Positions 25,651 through 37,999 of a stretch of DNA of 64,000 bases are shown in pieces. Position numbers and translations under genes: made by a program. The first letter of the stretch is position 1. Every line of letters begins with the position of its first letter. The stretch is taken from the NCBI GenBank assembly GCA_000697055.1, contig JNDT01002304.1:186001-250000 (forward strand), written 5' to 3'. This DNA is from Saksenaea vasiformis B4078 (taxonomy: Eukaryota; Mucoromycota; Mucoromycetes; Mucorales; Saksenaeaceae). The notes under the pieces are model-generated. The model ran no database searches. It was not told where the DNA came from and saw only the letters and a program-made list of their open reading frames with translations.

Positions 25651-25787
25651 TCAGCACAAAACAAATCTGATCAGCACGCATCCAATGGAATAACTCATAT
25701 AAAAACCTACCAAAGGCGCCCATGTTGTTTTTGTTTCTTTCTCATTTGGTTCTTCCTAAAACAAAAAAAAAAAAAAAAGAGAGAGAA

Positions 25788-26816
25788 ATGTCTTACCCAC
25801 TTGAAGCCATTACTTATACAAGCTATCCCGTACATCTGTCCTCAAAACAGCTACCACCATCGTCGACCTCCTTTCCCGAAGCTAGCGGGATTTTCGGCAT
25901 GCGAACCGAGGAGGGTAGCATAGGTGGCTCAACCAAAAAGCTATCGATTGAACCCTCCTGGCAACCCGATGATCCACATGAAAAGCCTCCTTACTCCTAT
26001 GCCACCATGATTGCACATGCAATCCTTTGCAGCGACGAACGACGACTGACTCTGAGTGATATCTACCATTGGATTGCGACCCAGTATCCTTACTATTCGC
26101 TCAATAATCATGGATGGCAGGTTTGTAAAAAAGCGTCTTCTTTTCCTTATTTCCCACTAATGATCTAGGATTAGAATTCGATCCGGCACAATCTTTCGTT
26201 AAATAAATCGTTCGTTAAAATGGGAAAAAGTGGCACGGAGACGTCACCGCGCAAGGGTTGTTATTGGACTATTCGGGAAGGTCACGAGCAACCCTTCATC
26301 AACAACCTTCTCAAACGTCAGAGTTCGAAACGACACGCCAACACCTATAGCCAATCTGCGTCCACTCGGCAATCTCGTCGACGCAGAAGTAGCAGCGCCA
26401 GTAGCAGCGCCAGTAGCAGTGCAAGTTCAGAGAAAAAGGTCCCTGTCCTTTCTTTCTCCACAAAACGAAGAAAGAACACCGATGATGACAAAGACTCCGA
26501 CTGTGATAGTGGCATTGATGTTGATAGTGCAATGTCCAGCGTCGGAAACGGGGATCAAAAGAGATGCCGATATGATACGTCTCCGATGGTGACCAATTTT
26601 TGGCAACAAATGCTTTTTGAAGAACAAGCGTACTGCATGCAACCTCCCCTCCAAATCCCAGTCGAACAAGAGCCTTTGAAGCCAACCTGTCTTTATCACT
26701 ACGACACTGTTACCGGAATTGACAAACAAAAACCTACGATGTCTGACCAGTGGTGCTTATTTGGCATTGGCCCTGCTACAGCCAGTCTCGTCAACTCGTT
26801 AGACTGGCCATTCTGA
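25788..26816 (+). CDS. Forkhead-box transcription factor
   Basis: Exons 25788-26120 and 26175-26816 join in phase inside the DNA-binding domain (NNHGWQ | NSIRHNL) to give 324 residues. The forkhead domain spans about residues 66-157: KPPYSYATMIAHAIL, the recognition helix NSIRHNLSLNKSFVK, then a basic wing ending in GCYWTIREGHE. It acts in the nucleus on forkhead (TAAACA-type) sites. C-terminal to the domain is an Arg/Ser-rich stretch with a run of SASSSASSSAS and an acidic patch (DDDKDSDCDSGIDVD), typical of regulated, phosphorylated regions. Fungal forkheads control cell cycle, morphogenesis or ribosomal genes; which applies here cannot be told. A TC/A-rich leader precedes the start. Confidence 0.93.
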
Positions 26817-27152
26817 GAGAACTAACCAAAAACATACCTATGTTATTGTATATAACCATTTCTCGCTTCCTTCCCTCCCCTTTTTACACTTTCTTATACA
26901 GCAATTGAAAAACACTTAGCACACTGTCGTACATGGACATGCATATATCACACTCATCCAATTCAAAAACACAAACACCTTTGTCAAAAAAAGATTCGCC
27001 CTCCTTTTTCCTTTCTCTTCTTTCTCTCTAGTTTCTGTGTAGTACACAGTCTTTCCTTTCATATATCCCCATTGCACATTTCACATTTCATACTATTTTA
27101 TGTAGTTTATGCCAAAAGAATCAGTAAATGCACAATTTCTTGTCTCAGCCAT
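26817..27152. other. Convergent 3' intergenic region
   Basis: About 336 bp between the convergent ends of the forkhead gene (+) and the ureohydrolase gene (-). It is pyrimidine- and A-rich, as expected for two 3' untranslated regions. Confidence 0.55.
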
Positions 27153-28436
27153 TCACTGTGGTCCGCGTTTAACCATCATGGACATCACCTCATAGATTAG
27201 ATCTGCAGCCAAAAAAGTAGTCAACTGCGCCTGTGTGTCATACGCAGGCGCAACTTCCACAACGTCCATCCCAACGATATTGTATCCATCCAATCCTCGC
27301 AAGATATGTCGCATTTCTCGCGTTAAGAATCCGCCAGACTCGGGAGTTCCCGTTGCAGGAGCCATGCTTGGATCCACCACGTCAATATCAATGGACAAAT
27401 AAACAGGTGCACCTTCATCTTTTGGACCAAGATAATGTTTCATCTTTTCTACTATCCCTTCGAGTCCGAGAGTAAAGATATCGTTGGCTTTAATTATCCG
27501 GAATCCAAGTGCTTCATCACGAGTGAAGTCGTCCTCGTTGTACAGGCTCGAGCGGATTCCGACGTGCAGCGAAGTTCCGTTTGTTGTCAGACCTTCTTTG
27601 GCGGCGTGATAGAGAGGATTGCCGTGATTAAAACGGGATTGCTTTGCCTTGACGTTGTAAATCTCGGGAGCCCTGTTTCATTTTATAAGGCTGCAATCCA
27701 ACACACTTTGAAAGAAATGCTTACCATGTATCCAAATGTGAATCAAAATGAATGACTCTAAGAGGTTGCCCATAACTTGATCGCATAGCTCTCAGCACCG
27801 GGAGCAGTATTGTGTGATCTCCACCGAGGGTGATCAAACGTGGCTTTACGGTTCTGTTGTTGGGAGGACGCTGAAGGACGTATTTCGTATGATCCTCGAT
27901 TTGAGACATCGCATGCTCGCTGTCAAAAGGTTCAAATGGTATATCACCGCAGTCTACTAATTTTGCCCATGACTGGAAAGGATTGATTTGGATCTCGCTG
28001 TTGTAACCCTACAGACAGATGAAAATGGTACGTGTTTCGATTTACCATGTGTATGCAAACCTTAATCCGCTTTGAACCTTCTCGAATCCCTACGTAGATC
28101 CTGGCTTTGTCACTATCACTAACATTGCTTGCATACTTTACCTGAGGGACCGAAACGGGCGCCCGTCCTGAATGTCACACCAATATCGTACGGAGCGCCT
28201 ACTACTGCGATATCGTAATCCTCGACGGCATGTTTATCCCAACAGGGAACATACGCAAGATGGGCATATGTAGAAATTCCAGCAAAAGATGGCATGTAGG
28301 GATTTTCTTCAAGGATAGGTCGACCATCATTGCCTATTATCGGCTGCTCTGTGAGAGGAATTTGACCAAACTGTACCTCTGCACGAGCAACAGCGAAAAC
28401 GTACGAGGTGATAGCCAGTAACAACTGTTGGTACAT
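27153..28436 (-). CDS. Agmatinase-like ureohydrolase with signal peptide
   Basis: Four exons, 28142-28436, 28061-28089 (a 29-nt exon), 27725-28008 and 27153-27672, encode 375 residues. The fold is that of arginase/agmatinase enzymes, which hydrolyse guanidino compounds to urea with two Mn ions. The metal-binding blocks are present in order: LGGDHT, then HFDSHLDTW, then SIDIDVVDPS. GAPYDIGVTFRTGARFGP and NIVGMDVVEVAPAYD are agmatinase hallmarks. The N-terminus MYQQLLLAITSYVFAVARA is a signal peptide, so the enzyme is probably secreted or vacuolar, unlike cytosolic arginase. The substrate could be agmatine or another guanidino acid. The small exon is supported by the conserved GIREGSKRIKGYN sequence it restores. 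Confidence 0.9.
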
Positions 28437-30834
28437 GGAAACAACAGGGATAACGACGACAGTATTTCGAGGGAAAAAACGGAAAAGGTAGTTTTATTGG
28501 CCACCCAGTTCCCACGAGTCTAAATCACCATTGGCTGCCAGTTATCTGTTGCACTCTGCCATTAGTAAGAAAGTTCCAACTCCGTATTCATGTTTGGGAT
28601 GACCTATGCTGAGCTTTGCGTCTTCTGAATAGCAGGCCCTCCGTAAACTGAAGATACAGTTGACATAACCATACGCTCTCCTAGTATTCTGGACTGTGAT
28701 CTACCGCACCATACGTTTTTTATCATTTGTTTCAGTCTTGTTTCAGGCTGATATACGAAACTTCGTATGACACATCTATTATACCGAGGTAGAAATCGAT
28801 CATCGACACTCCCAATTATGCGGCATGACGAACTTTGTTCTTATGACTACAACGGCTTCCACAGCTAGAACCAACTTCATTTGAGTAACTCATTCAGGAG
28901 ATGCATATGGACTCGCCTTATTGGTTACCTTCTATTTTTACATTGCATTCGGCGTAAAATAGTGCTGACCAGGATCTACAAAACCCAATAGGTAGAGATA
29001 CATAATGAAAGTTTTTTTTTCGTGCAAATGCTCCTTTGATAGGACATGCATGTGGTGTTAGACAATAGATTGACTGACTTGACACGTGGCCTATTGAAAG
29101 ATATACCCCGTGCTATGAGTACACTTTGCGTCGACCAAAGCTCAGAAAGATTAAACTTGTGCCATCCATACATGCTGTTTCGACAGACCACTCGTAAGCT
29201 AGGTGAATCTGATCCTCAGAAAGGCAAAACTTACTAGATGGATAAACATTCATAGCGGCAAGCATCACGCATGCCCTGATCCAAGTTCACTAGCGCCAAA
29301 TCGTATCATTACGGCTAGCAAATGTTAACACCGTAACTGACGTGTGAGAACCGTTTTGAGGCAGGTGCTGGCTATTCTACTGAACATGCTGCAAAGATCT
29401 TGCCGCATTGCAAAGTCTGGCGCGCCTCATTGAATAATATAGGGAAATGCTTGCTTGTATTCTCGAAAAAATGCAGTACGAGCGGCAGTCGAAGAGTTCC
29501 TAGGGTCAACTTTTACGAATCGTCACAATCCGATGATAATACACGCGTTACAGAAAGACAAAGAGAAACTCTCTCGTGTGCTATGATATTGATGCCTTTA
29601 TATCACAAATGGCCAAAAACGTTAACATGTGTAGTACGAAGTTAAAATGCACTGAGACTTTCGAGTAACCCTCGTCAGACAACACGACGATACATTAAAG
29701 GACAGAGATGGGCCAAGCATGGACCACTTGAGCAAAAAGAAATCGAAGTCCGCTATCCTTATGGTATAGCCTACAAACTGTTAGCACTGTCGCATTGTCC
29801 TCTCTGGCACAGCGGACACAACCAGTGCCTACGATTCCTACAAAGTCAAATTTTATGTAGCCTTTCTCGTATTTGTGTATCTACAAAGAGCGTACACACA
29901 GTGGCTCTCCGTTGACCACAATTCTTGGTCGATGCGCCACAAGACAGTCAATTGCCAGTTCAATTGCGAACGAGTTAGACTGGCGTTCGTTGGGAAAACA
30001 GATCTTGCGTGCATAAGAGGGCAATATCGGTTGTACTAGTGTCCATGTCTGTATTTTGGGCAATTGAGATTACCATGTTGATGTCGACAAAGTCAGAGAC
30101 TATGACCATTCTTGAACGGTGGCAAACGAGGGCGAGAGATATGGTGTTAAAGACAACAATGCACCTTGATTATTAATAATTCACTTTTCTTTGAAATTGT
30201 CTATACATCGCTTCCAAGTCCAACGACGTCTTCTTTGTATCTAAGACGAACAAGCGTTATGCCCATCGCACGGGTTTGGTTGAACTCCAGGAGTTCCTAG
30301 GAAAGAGATTCAATTTATGTTTCCTTTCGGCACCCAGTAAGGATAAGACACGATTGCTCATTCTCATTATGGGAGCGCCTTGCTGAGTCTGGATGGAACA
30401 TACTAACTGCAGTTGATGGGTGCGCGCCGAGAGAGATATTTCAGTCTCCCAAGCTCTGTTTCGCCGAAAACAAGCAAACTAACATTTACATCTTCATCCC
30501 ATTTCCCCGCACTTACAGTATAATATCTCTCTTTTTGCTTCTGTTTCTCGATTGCTTAAAGTGAATGTTCCAGGTCGGTACGATTCCCGCGCACGTTGTT
30601 GAGTCTGAAATTGTTAGTTCCTTTGTTTCTGGCTGACGATTACCGATCTGCTGTTTTTATTTGATAAGTTCTGCGGCTCTTTATTTGCAGAATTAAAAAA
30701 AAGTTTTTCTGGTGCGTGCCTAGGGCACGTCATTCATTTTCTTTGCCGATCTTAATTCTTACACTTTCTCTTTCCCAATTGAAGTTGTTATATATCGATC
30801 TTACTTGTTTCCTTTCTTACGTTAGCGATACAGA
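28437..30834. other. Long intergenic region, nothing recognised
   Basis: About 2.4 kb between the divergent starts of the ureohydrolase (-) and the channel gene (+). Open frames are short and without domain features. The last 350 bases are T-rich and probably the channel's promoter and leader. Confidence 0.5.
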
Positions 30835-33683
30835 ATGAGCGAACAGGATCGGCATGTAAAGCTCTCTGAAGGTAAAGAACGGTCGACTTCGCCGTCTTTA
30901 TGTACTAAGAGGAATCGATTGTCAGAAAAAAAGACCCTCGCAAAGGAAGAGATTGTGGAAATCGAAAAAGCGCCTCGTTACACTACTTCAGAAGATGAAC
31001 AGTTGCCAGAAGACGATACACTGTCCGGTGCTACGCTTGATTTAGATACCAAAGAATTTGATTGGGCCGGTCATGAAGACGACGAGGAGGAGGAGTCAGG
31101 CGATAAAAAAGGAAAAGACAAAGAGGCATTTGCAAGGAACAGGGTGCTATTGTGCATTTCGCAGAAATCATCCTATATTCAGTGGACCTGCGTCGCCTTT
31201 TTTGCTCTTGTTCTGGTTGCCGTTACTGTAGCGATATGGATTGTGTACCGTGAACGGATCAGTCTAACTTCCTATCACCTGGAGTTGTGGTTTACCTGGT
31301 TAACTTTCATGTGGGTTATCAGTATAATGTCACAGCTGGGTATCGAGGTTGTACCTTGGTTTATCAAACGCTTGTTTGGGGTACTCCGGCCTGGAACAAC
31401 TGAAGTGCTCCGTATGAGATTATCTGTAGGTTATTTCTTCAATGTATGCATTTAAGTGTCGTACTTAGATCATTGGATAGTACTACATGGCTTTGCGACC
31501 CTTCACCAAGCTGTTAGCTGTCAGTGCATGGGCATGGGGAGCTTGGACCTTTATCGCTGGTCACGCACCTTTACCACAATTCGGTAACACGCCGTCCTAT
31601 GTCGATACTTTCTATAGAATCTGGCAATGTTGTTTTATTGCGGCAGTGCTACTATTTATTGAAAAGTTCATTTTACAACTGTGTGGTAAGTAGAAAATTC
31701 GGACCCTGGGGTGACACGAAACTAAAAAGGGTTTTTCATTTTAGTAACGAAATTCCACAAGTAAGGTTTTACTCCTTGGGTTTCAGTTAGATTAATGTCT
31801 ATATCAGGAAAGCGTACGGTGATCGAATCAAAAACAACGATCGGGCCTTGCGTATGCTCGATCGATTAAAGAGGGTGAAGAAGAAGTCTCCACAAGAGTT
31901 CCTATTTAAGCGAATTCGCCGAAAACATGCCGCATCTCCAGATGAATCTTCAAAGGCTGGAAAGTCTATTATGACTCCGGGTGGCAGTGAAGAGGGTGCC
32001 AAAGGCAATGTTCAGTTTCCTTCACGTAATGTGGATACGTTGATTGCAATTCCTCCTGTCGAAGACCGTGGAACAACAGCTGAAGCTGAAAGACCACCTC
32101 AAAAACGTTACACATCCACCGACATGTTCGGCAGCATTTTGAAATTCCAAAAAGACGATAACGAAAGACCAGGACTTTCACGCAGTAACAGCAGTAGCGG
32201 TAGCAGCGGTAGAGAAGAAAAATCGCTATTTGCGAATACTCTCGACTTTGGATTGAACACGACTGCTGCCATTCCTGGGAAAATTTTCAAGGGTAGCAAG
32301 AAACTGTTTGAACCTACTACGCTGAATACAACACAACAGGCAAAGGAACTGGCCAAGCGTATTTATTTCAACGTCGTTGGACCAAACAACCAGCGTGAGT
32401 CCATTGTAGAAGCGGACTTCTACCCATTTTTTCGGACACATGAAGAAGCTGCTGAGGCCTTTCGACTGTTCGATCAGGACAGTAACGGTGACATTACAAA
32501 ACGAGAACTACGCTCAGGTTGCATTCGTATCTATCGCGAAAGGAAAAATTTAGCACGATCAATGCGTGACCTGTCTCAGGCAACAGGAAAACTTGATATC
32601 ATCTTTCTGGTCATTTTTACTGCTATTTGGGTAAGGTTCACCATCCTTCACGACGCGATAATTTTAACTCTTTTCCAGATTGTCATCGTTTTGGCTGCGT
32701 GTGGAATTAACGTTGGCGCCGAATTGATGCCACTGTGGAGTGCCTTTATCGCTGCTAGTTTCATCTTTGGTGGTGCAGCGAAAGATGCTTTCGAATCGAT
32801 TATCTTCGTTTTCGTTACTGTAAGTAAACCAAAGGAACCTCGTTCCTGAACTCATATTCTTGTTCTATTTGCAGCATCCTTTTGATGCAGGTGATCGCGT
32901 GCTGATTGGAACAGAGAATTGGGTTGTCGAAAATGTCGGGTTGCTTGTGACAACCTTCCTGTAGGTTTCAGGATAGATCAAATGTTGGTTTTATTAATCA
33001 ACGCATTTGTTTTTTGTTAGGAAATGGGATGGATCAGTGGTATATGCCAAGAATTCAGTCCTAGCAACGCAATATATTATCAATTGTCGTCGAACCGGAC
33101 CTACAAGTGAGACGATTGGTAAGAAATTATTTTGGTGCATTACGTACAAGGTAGTCTGACCGCTTTTCGAATAGAATTGCATATCAGCTTTGCGACACCA
33201 TCATGGAAGATCTATAAATTACGTGAGGCGATGGTTGAATGGGCTAATGGTTGGACAACACTATATACGCCAAATGCCACTGGTGCCAACATTATCTCTT
33301 TTGAAAACCAAAACAAAACCACCATCTCTTTTTACTTCGAACATACCCAAAATTGGCAAGATCTCGGTGGCCGTTGGTTAAGACACAACAACTTCATGAT
33401 GCAATTGAAAGAAGAATGCGAACGTCTGGAAATTGACTACACTATGCCAGCTCAACCGATCATCAGATCAAATGACGGGCCGGCCGAAGCATATAACCTG
33501 GGTAAAAAAGCATCCTACGGTCTCGAAGGCCTTCACCAGCGGAAACCATTCGACTACGAAGGTCACGGTACTGATGGCCATGCCGATGGAAGCAGTGGAT
33601 ATGGTCATGGCGGCAGCCACGATAATGATGCTGGAGCTGCTGCAGGGGCTGCGTCTACAATGATGTTTGCCTCAACAATGTAG
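30835..33683 (+). CDS. EF-hand mechanosensitive channel of the MscS family (Msy-type)
   Basis: Eight exons, 30835-31425, 31481-31685, 31745-31760, 31808-32630, 32679-32819, 32875-32960, 33021-33118 and 33175-33683, all in phase, encode 822 residues. The polar N-terminus is followed by four hydrophobic helices in exons 1-2. A long charged region comes next. Then an EF-hand with the canonical loop DQDSNGDITKRE (about residues 493-504), a helix pair, the pore-lining segment IFGGAAKDAFESIIFVF, and the MscS beta domain (HPFDAGDRVLIGTENWVV...NSVLAT). Fission-yeast Msy1/Msy2 of this design sit in the ER and limit calcium and volume change on hypo-osmotic shock. The C-terminus is His/Gly/Ala-rich. 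Exon 3 has only 16 nt, but it is needed to keep frame (LCVTKFHKKAYG). Confidence 0.93.
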
Positions 33684-33895
33684 CACTATTGTAACTTTGC
33701 ATGAACTCATTTGACAACCATTAGACCCACGCATTTTCTTTGAGTTATCAATAAAGAATCTCATCCTGACATCAACATGCGACCAGAAATCTGGACTCTT
33801 CACTTTTCCGATCACTTATACACTTGCGCGGAGAGACAATATCCGAGGTCTATTACTACAACTACAGCCTTTTTACATTTGCAAATTCTAGCTCG

Positions 33896-34952
33896 CTACT
33901 GCCATACCCAGGCAACCAATGAAACGAGCATCAACAAAAGCCACAATGCGGTTGTTGGTCCCGGAGATTTTGCCGCGTCAAAAATGAACCAGGCGGATGA
34001 ACTCTGCATAAAACGCGGATCAGGCAAAATACCAGGTTCAAAAGACTGAGGCTTCCATAATGTCACCTCCCACAATTGTGATCGGTTGCCCCAAACACAG
34101 TGGTCAAGGACGGTGACACCTGTATTGTTCGCTGTGAAATCGAAGACGTAACTCGCATTCGGATAGATGCAACGGGGAATCATGTTCCAAAGATGAGCCG
34201 CCGAGACCAGATAGAACAGATTACTCCCCGAATTCTGATTTTTTTCACGATCAGGTTGGATGAGGTCGCCTGTGAACTTGTTCTGACCTGAGTTAGGGTC
34301 GAACTCGACATTGGTCCATGTTGGGTGAGTCGAAGGATCGGCGCGCATAAACAGCCACTGCTGCTTGTCGGGTCGTATTGCTTCGTAATTATTTACATAC
34401 CGTTTATTGAGATGACGTTTGTGGAGCGGGCGTGGGTCCGAAGGATCGTAGATGCCTCGGAAGTTTGGATAGATGTCAAAATCGGGAGCGTCACGGGTCT
34501 TATTATCAACTTCACACTGCCACATGACGGCAGCATCATCATCGCCTCGGAAATGATCCCATCGTGTCGAGATGCACTTGTCGTAATTAACTTTGTTTAA
34601 GTGATGGATCGAGTAGTTTTTGTCGCCATGCCACTTTACAGTCCAGAGTGTGCCGTTGAATACGGTTGAATTCTCGCCTGATGTAGGGACCACTTGGTTG
34701 TCAAAGTCAATGAACTGCAGGTACTTGCCGGTTTCGACATGACGGAAGGTATAGAATCCGGTCTATGATGATGCATCGACTGTTTAAATTCCAGTCGAAT
34801 CTTGTTTTTTGCTTTACCGGAATGTGGGTTGAATTGTCGATGATCTGTGGGCCAATGATGTATGCTAACGGAAAGGTGCCTTCACCTGCCCATGCAATGG
34901 GAGTCAGGAGAAAGATGAGAAAAAGGAATGGACTGAACAACATAACAAACAA
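33896..34952 (-). CDS. Secreted Trp-rich glycoprotein with C-terminal anchor signal
   Basis: Exons 34818-34952 and 33896-34762 (55-nt intron, phase 0) encode 333 residues. The start MFVMLFSPFLFLIFLLTPIA is a signal peptide. The mature part is rich in Trp, Tyr, Asn and Asp and has about eight N-glycosylation sequons (NST, NGT, NYS, NKT, NAS, NNT, NRS). It ends in LWLLLMLVSLVAWVWQ, a GPI or membrane anchor signal. Phrases such as GKYLQF, LWTVKW and KCIST recur at intervals that suggest a beta-trefoil (ricin-B-like) fold; this is inference. No catalytic motif seen. It is convergent with the channel gene, the two stops being about 210 bp apart. The family is not recognised and may be restricted to these fungi. 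Confidence 0.75.
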
Positions 34953-36450
34953 AGAAAAAGCAAGGGGTGTCGAATACTCCCTTTTTCTTCTATAAAAAGA
35001 AAAAGCCTTTGTCAGGAAGGCAAGTTGCTTAGGCCGGTCGCTGTTCTCTGTGAAACTCCCCTTACAACATTCAGACTACCGATTAGAGTTTCCCGCTAAG
35101 ACCAGGATACCTTTGTCTAGCTAACATAGTATCTCCTCGTCCCTGTTCCAAAACACTCAATTATGCCCCTACTTGAAGAACAGTAAAGTCTACAGATAAA
35201 AAAAAAATCGTCGTGGTAACCAGGAATGGAAAGCTTCATAAACTACGCAGTGGCTGTGTCAAGTATGAACAGAACGTGTAAATTCCGTTAATACCAGGGA
35301 AACTGTCAGATGACATGGAGAAAGCCTTCTTCAGTACGTCGTTGAGATGTTGAAGTGCCCCTTTGTACGACGTTGCAACTCCTACAGTACAAATCTAATG
35401 TACACCACATTGTTTGACAATCCCGATCAGGTAGGGACATGATAGAAGGAAATCTTGTTAGGATCAGGATCATTTCGACTAAACCTATCTGAGACTTCCA
35501 CAGCTATCATTTATTGTATATTGCCATGGAGGTAACAGATATTATTTTGTAGAGCAAGAATTGAAGTGTTCCTGATGAACATCGCTGGTCTTGCCATCTT
35601 TCGTCCCATTGATCGAGGCGAAGGATATCGTTAGGCATTGATGCTTCGTTTGTTCTCTGGAATCAACTAGTGTTGATCAAGGAGGGCGCTTTACATCAAG
35701 CGAATCTTCTCTCCTCTTTGCGTACACGGGCACTTATGCATGGAAAGAATCCATGCGCAAACACTCCAGAGGAGCCAACGTTACTATATCCAAACGGGGT
35801 AATGGATGACTTATTATAATGCGATTTTGACGTATACGCATTATGGTTAATAAGACACAAAATTTATCCGATATCCCGAAACTAATGCGGTAGAGTTAAG
35901 GGACAGTGGCTAGGCAACATCGGGAAAAGTGGGGTTTTCCGCCAACAAAACGTTTTTGGTCCTAGAATCGAGCTAACACGGAAAACACGAGGTCTTATCG
36001 AGATTACTGCACGTTTCGACGTAATTTTCCTCCTCGCTACATCAGGGATTAGCTTTTTAGGCAGAAGTCGATCTGTATCACGATTTGCGTATACAGTCGA
36101 CATCAAGAGGTTACTTTGACACATTAGGCAACAGCTCAAACAATAACCTTAATTTTGTCCCTCGTTCTAAACAAAAAGCTGGTAACATCAGAGAGCATTT
36201 AGATATCCCCTCCCCTTGCAGTAACTACTGCGTCTGGGCAATTTCAGCGAATGGCGACTTCACTTAGCTTCAATGTAAAAAGTAATCTAACCAACTTATC
36301 AAGGTATCCGCGTTCTTGTATGTTGAGGAGTCTACTTTACAACCCCATTGGATTCATCTTTTCCAAAAAAAGAACGCCTATACTCGGGTAGTCTGAGTAA
36401 ACTGCTGGTTTGATTCCCCTTCATGCGTTTTTTTTTTGTGTGTGTGTGTG

Positions 36451-36534
<84 letters not shown>

Positions 36535-36744
36535 TTTGTGTGTTTTGTTATGGGCGCTCTGGCCGGACTAGGGCTGATCACGTAAAACTGATAACAGCTA
36601 AAGATACTGTTTTATTTTCACGATCACGATGTAGATCTCACATTTCCAATATGCTTAGTCACAGTGTCTGAGTAACACGGTTACCAGGTGATAATAGTAA
36701 CTGACTCAAGGCGCAAATAAGCTACCGCGATTGCTCTATCAATA
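34953..36744. other. Intergenic region with TG microsatellite
   Basis: About 1.8 kb without a supported gene. It carries the promoter of the Trp-rich protein at its left end, and the (TG)n tract at 36438-36532 lies inside it. Long open frames over the tract are artefacts of the repeat. Confidence 0.55.
36438..36532. repeat. (TG)n microsatellite
   Basis: About 95 bases of nearly pure GT dinucleotides with two interruptions (GC near 36457, CTC near 36489), following a run of T. It can adopt Z-DNA and is likely length-variable between strains. Confidence 0.97.
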
Positions 36745-37999
36745 CTACACATGTATAGTCTGTGACTTTCTGCCTATGTCAGAGGCATCTGATACTGCAA
36801 TGTCTCGAGACAAACACGGGAAATCGTTGTCGGCAGTAAGGGAGCGTGAGATTTTCTGCGCGTCAAAACAAGCAAGAACGTCAGGAACTTCCATTGTCTT
36901 TCTGGTCGCATAAGGTGCATTATATCCGTATTTTTTGTGCACAGCTCTTCCAATACCGTCGCAGGATGAGATCAAGACCGCGGTAGTCGCTGCCGCAGCG
37001 CCACTAACAATAGTAGTGGTAGCTCGGAGAGCCGAAAACATAAAATGACGCGTGGCGTTTTGCATTGCATCCTGCGATTGTAGCTGCGCGTCACTGTATC
37101 TTGTGTTGATCCCTGACACAGTTGCCGATACAGCTTTATTGATAACTTCTCCTCCAACTATAGAAAGAAGACAGTTGAGTATACGTGTATACATGTCCGT
37201 TCTGGTCAATATACCTTGGCACACGACACCTGTGGCCTTTGAAAATATGTCCAAGTACTTCTGACCGTTTTCCGTGAGCTTAATCGGAGGTGTCGCGGCA
37301 GGTTGCACGCGATTTTCGATCACGCGAGCACCACTAATAATACCAAAAAAGACACTGAATGAGAAAGCACTAGTATTCGTCTTTTTACCTTTGGATACCC
37401 TGTGCCAAAAGCTGTCCAGCTGTTACAAATGTCTGAGCAATCCAATCTGATCCGGTTAGCAACGCGTCGCTGGTTTGATATAACACTTTGATTTTCTAGA
37501 TAAAGGTCATATGTCAAATGATTAGCTTCCTTATTTAATCGATAACTACCGCTAGGTCTTGATCTTCGAAACGCTTATGCATTCCATTTATATCGCCTGT
37601 TGGTTCATTGGTAAACTCATATTGACCGGGATTCATCCATGCCAACGTGTCAGATGTTTGTTGCTTATCCTCGTACCGTGTGGCATAGATTAGGACGTTC
37701 TGGAAGATCGCAAAAGCCTGGGAATCCGAAGAGCTACAGTCCAATCGCCAAAGTCCTCCTTCATGTCGGCCTAAAATGACACAATTATCTTCCTGCAGCC
37801 ATGCTTGTGAGTCGGACGTCAACACCATGGATGCAAGTTGCTCATCATAGTAATTGAAGCATTGAATCACAAGGACATTAGCGGTCATGTCCATGAAAAG
37901 GACGGCATGCCCATTGCCGAGGGATGTCAGTTGACCTTGATAAAACGATGATAGGCTGATGCGATCCACTGTGCATACATATGTCAGGCTACTTTCCAT
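36745..37999 (-). CDS. Senescence/spartin-domain protein
   Basis: Minus-strand exons 37550-37999, 37389-37495 and 36745-37333 join in phase to 381 residues. A further intron of 57 nt (37158-37214) probably lies inside the last exon. It has a good donor (GTATAT) and a pyrimidine-rich acceptor, but removing it keeps the frame, so both a 381- and a 362-residue form are possible. The first 150 residues form a beta-rich N-terminal region. The C-terminal half (VLYQTSDALLTGSDWIAQTF, then repeated Gly/Ala/Ser helices) matches the senescence-associated domain of spartin and plant ERD7 proteins, which bind lipid droplets and membranes. A role in lipid-droplet or organelle turnover is inferred from the family. 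Confidence 0.75.

Noticed and set aside
36405..36420. GGTTTGATTCC, like a tRNA B box
   Set aside because: No matching A box or acceptor stem upstream; it is followed by a T run only by chance.
36378..36671. Open frames across the TG tract encoding Thr-His or Cys-Val repeats
   Set aside because: They are translations of a dinucleotide microsatellite and have no independent coding evidence.
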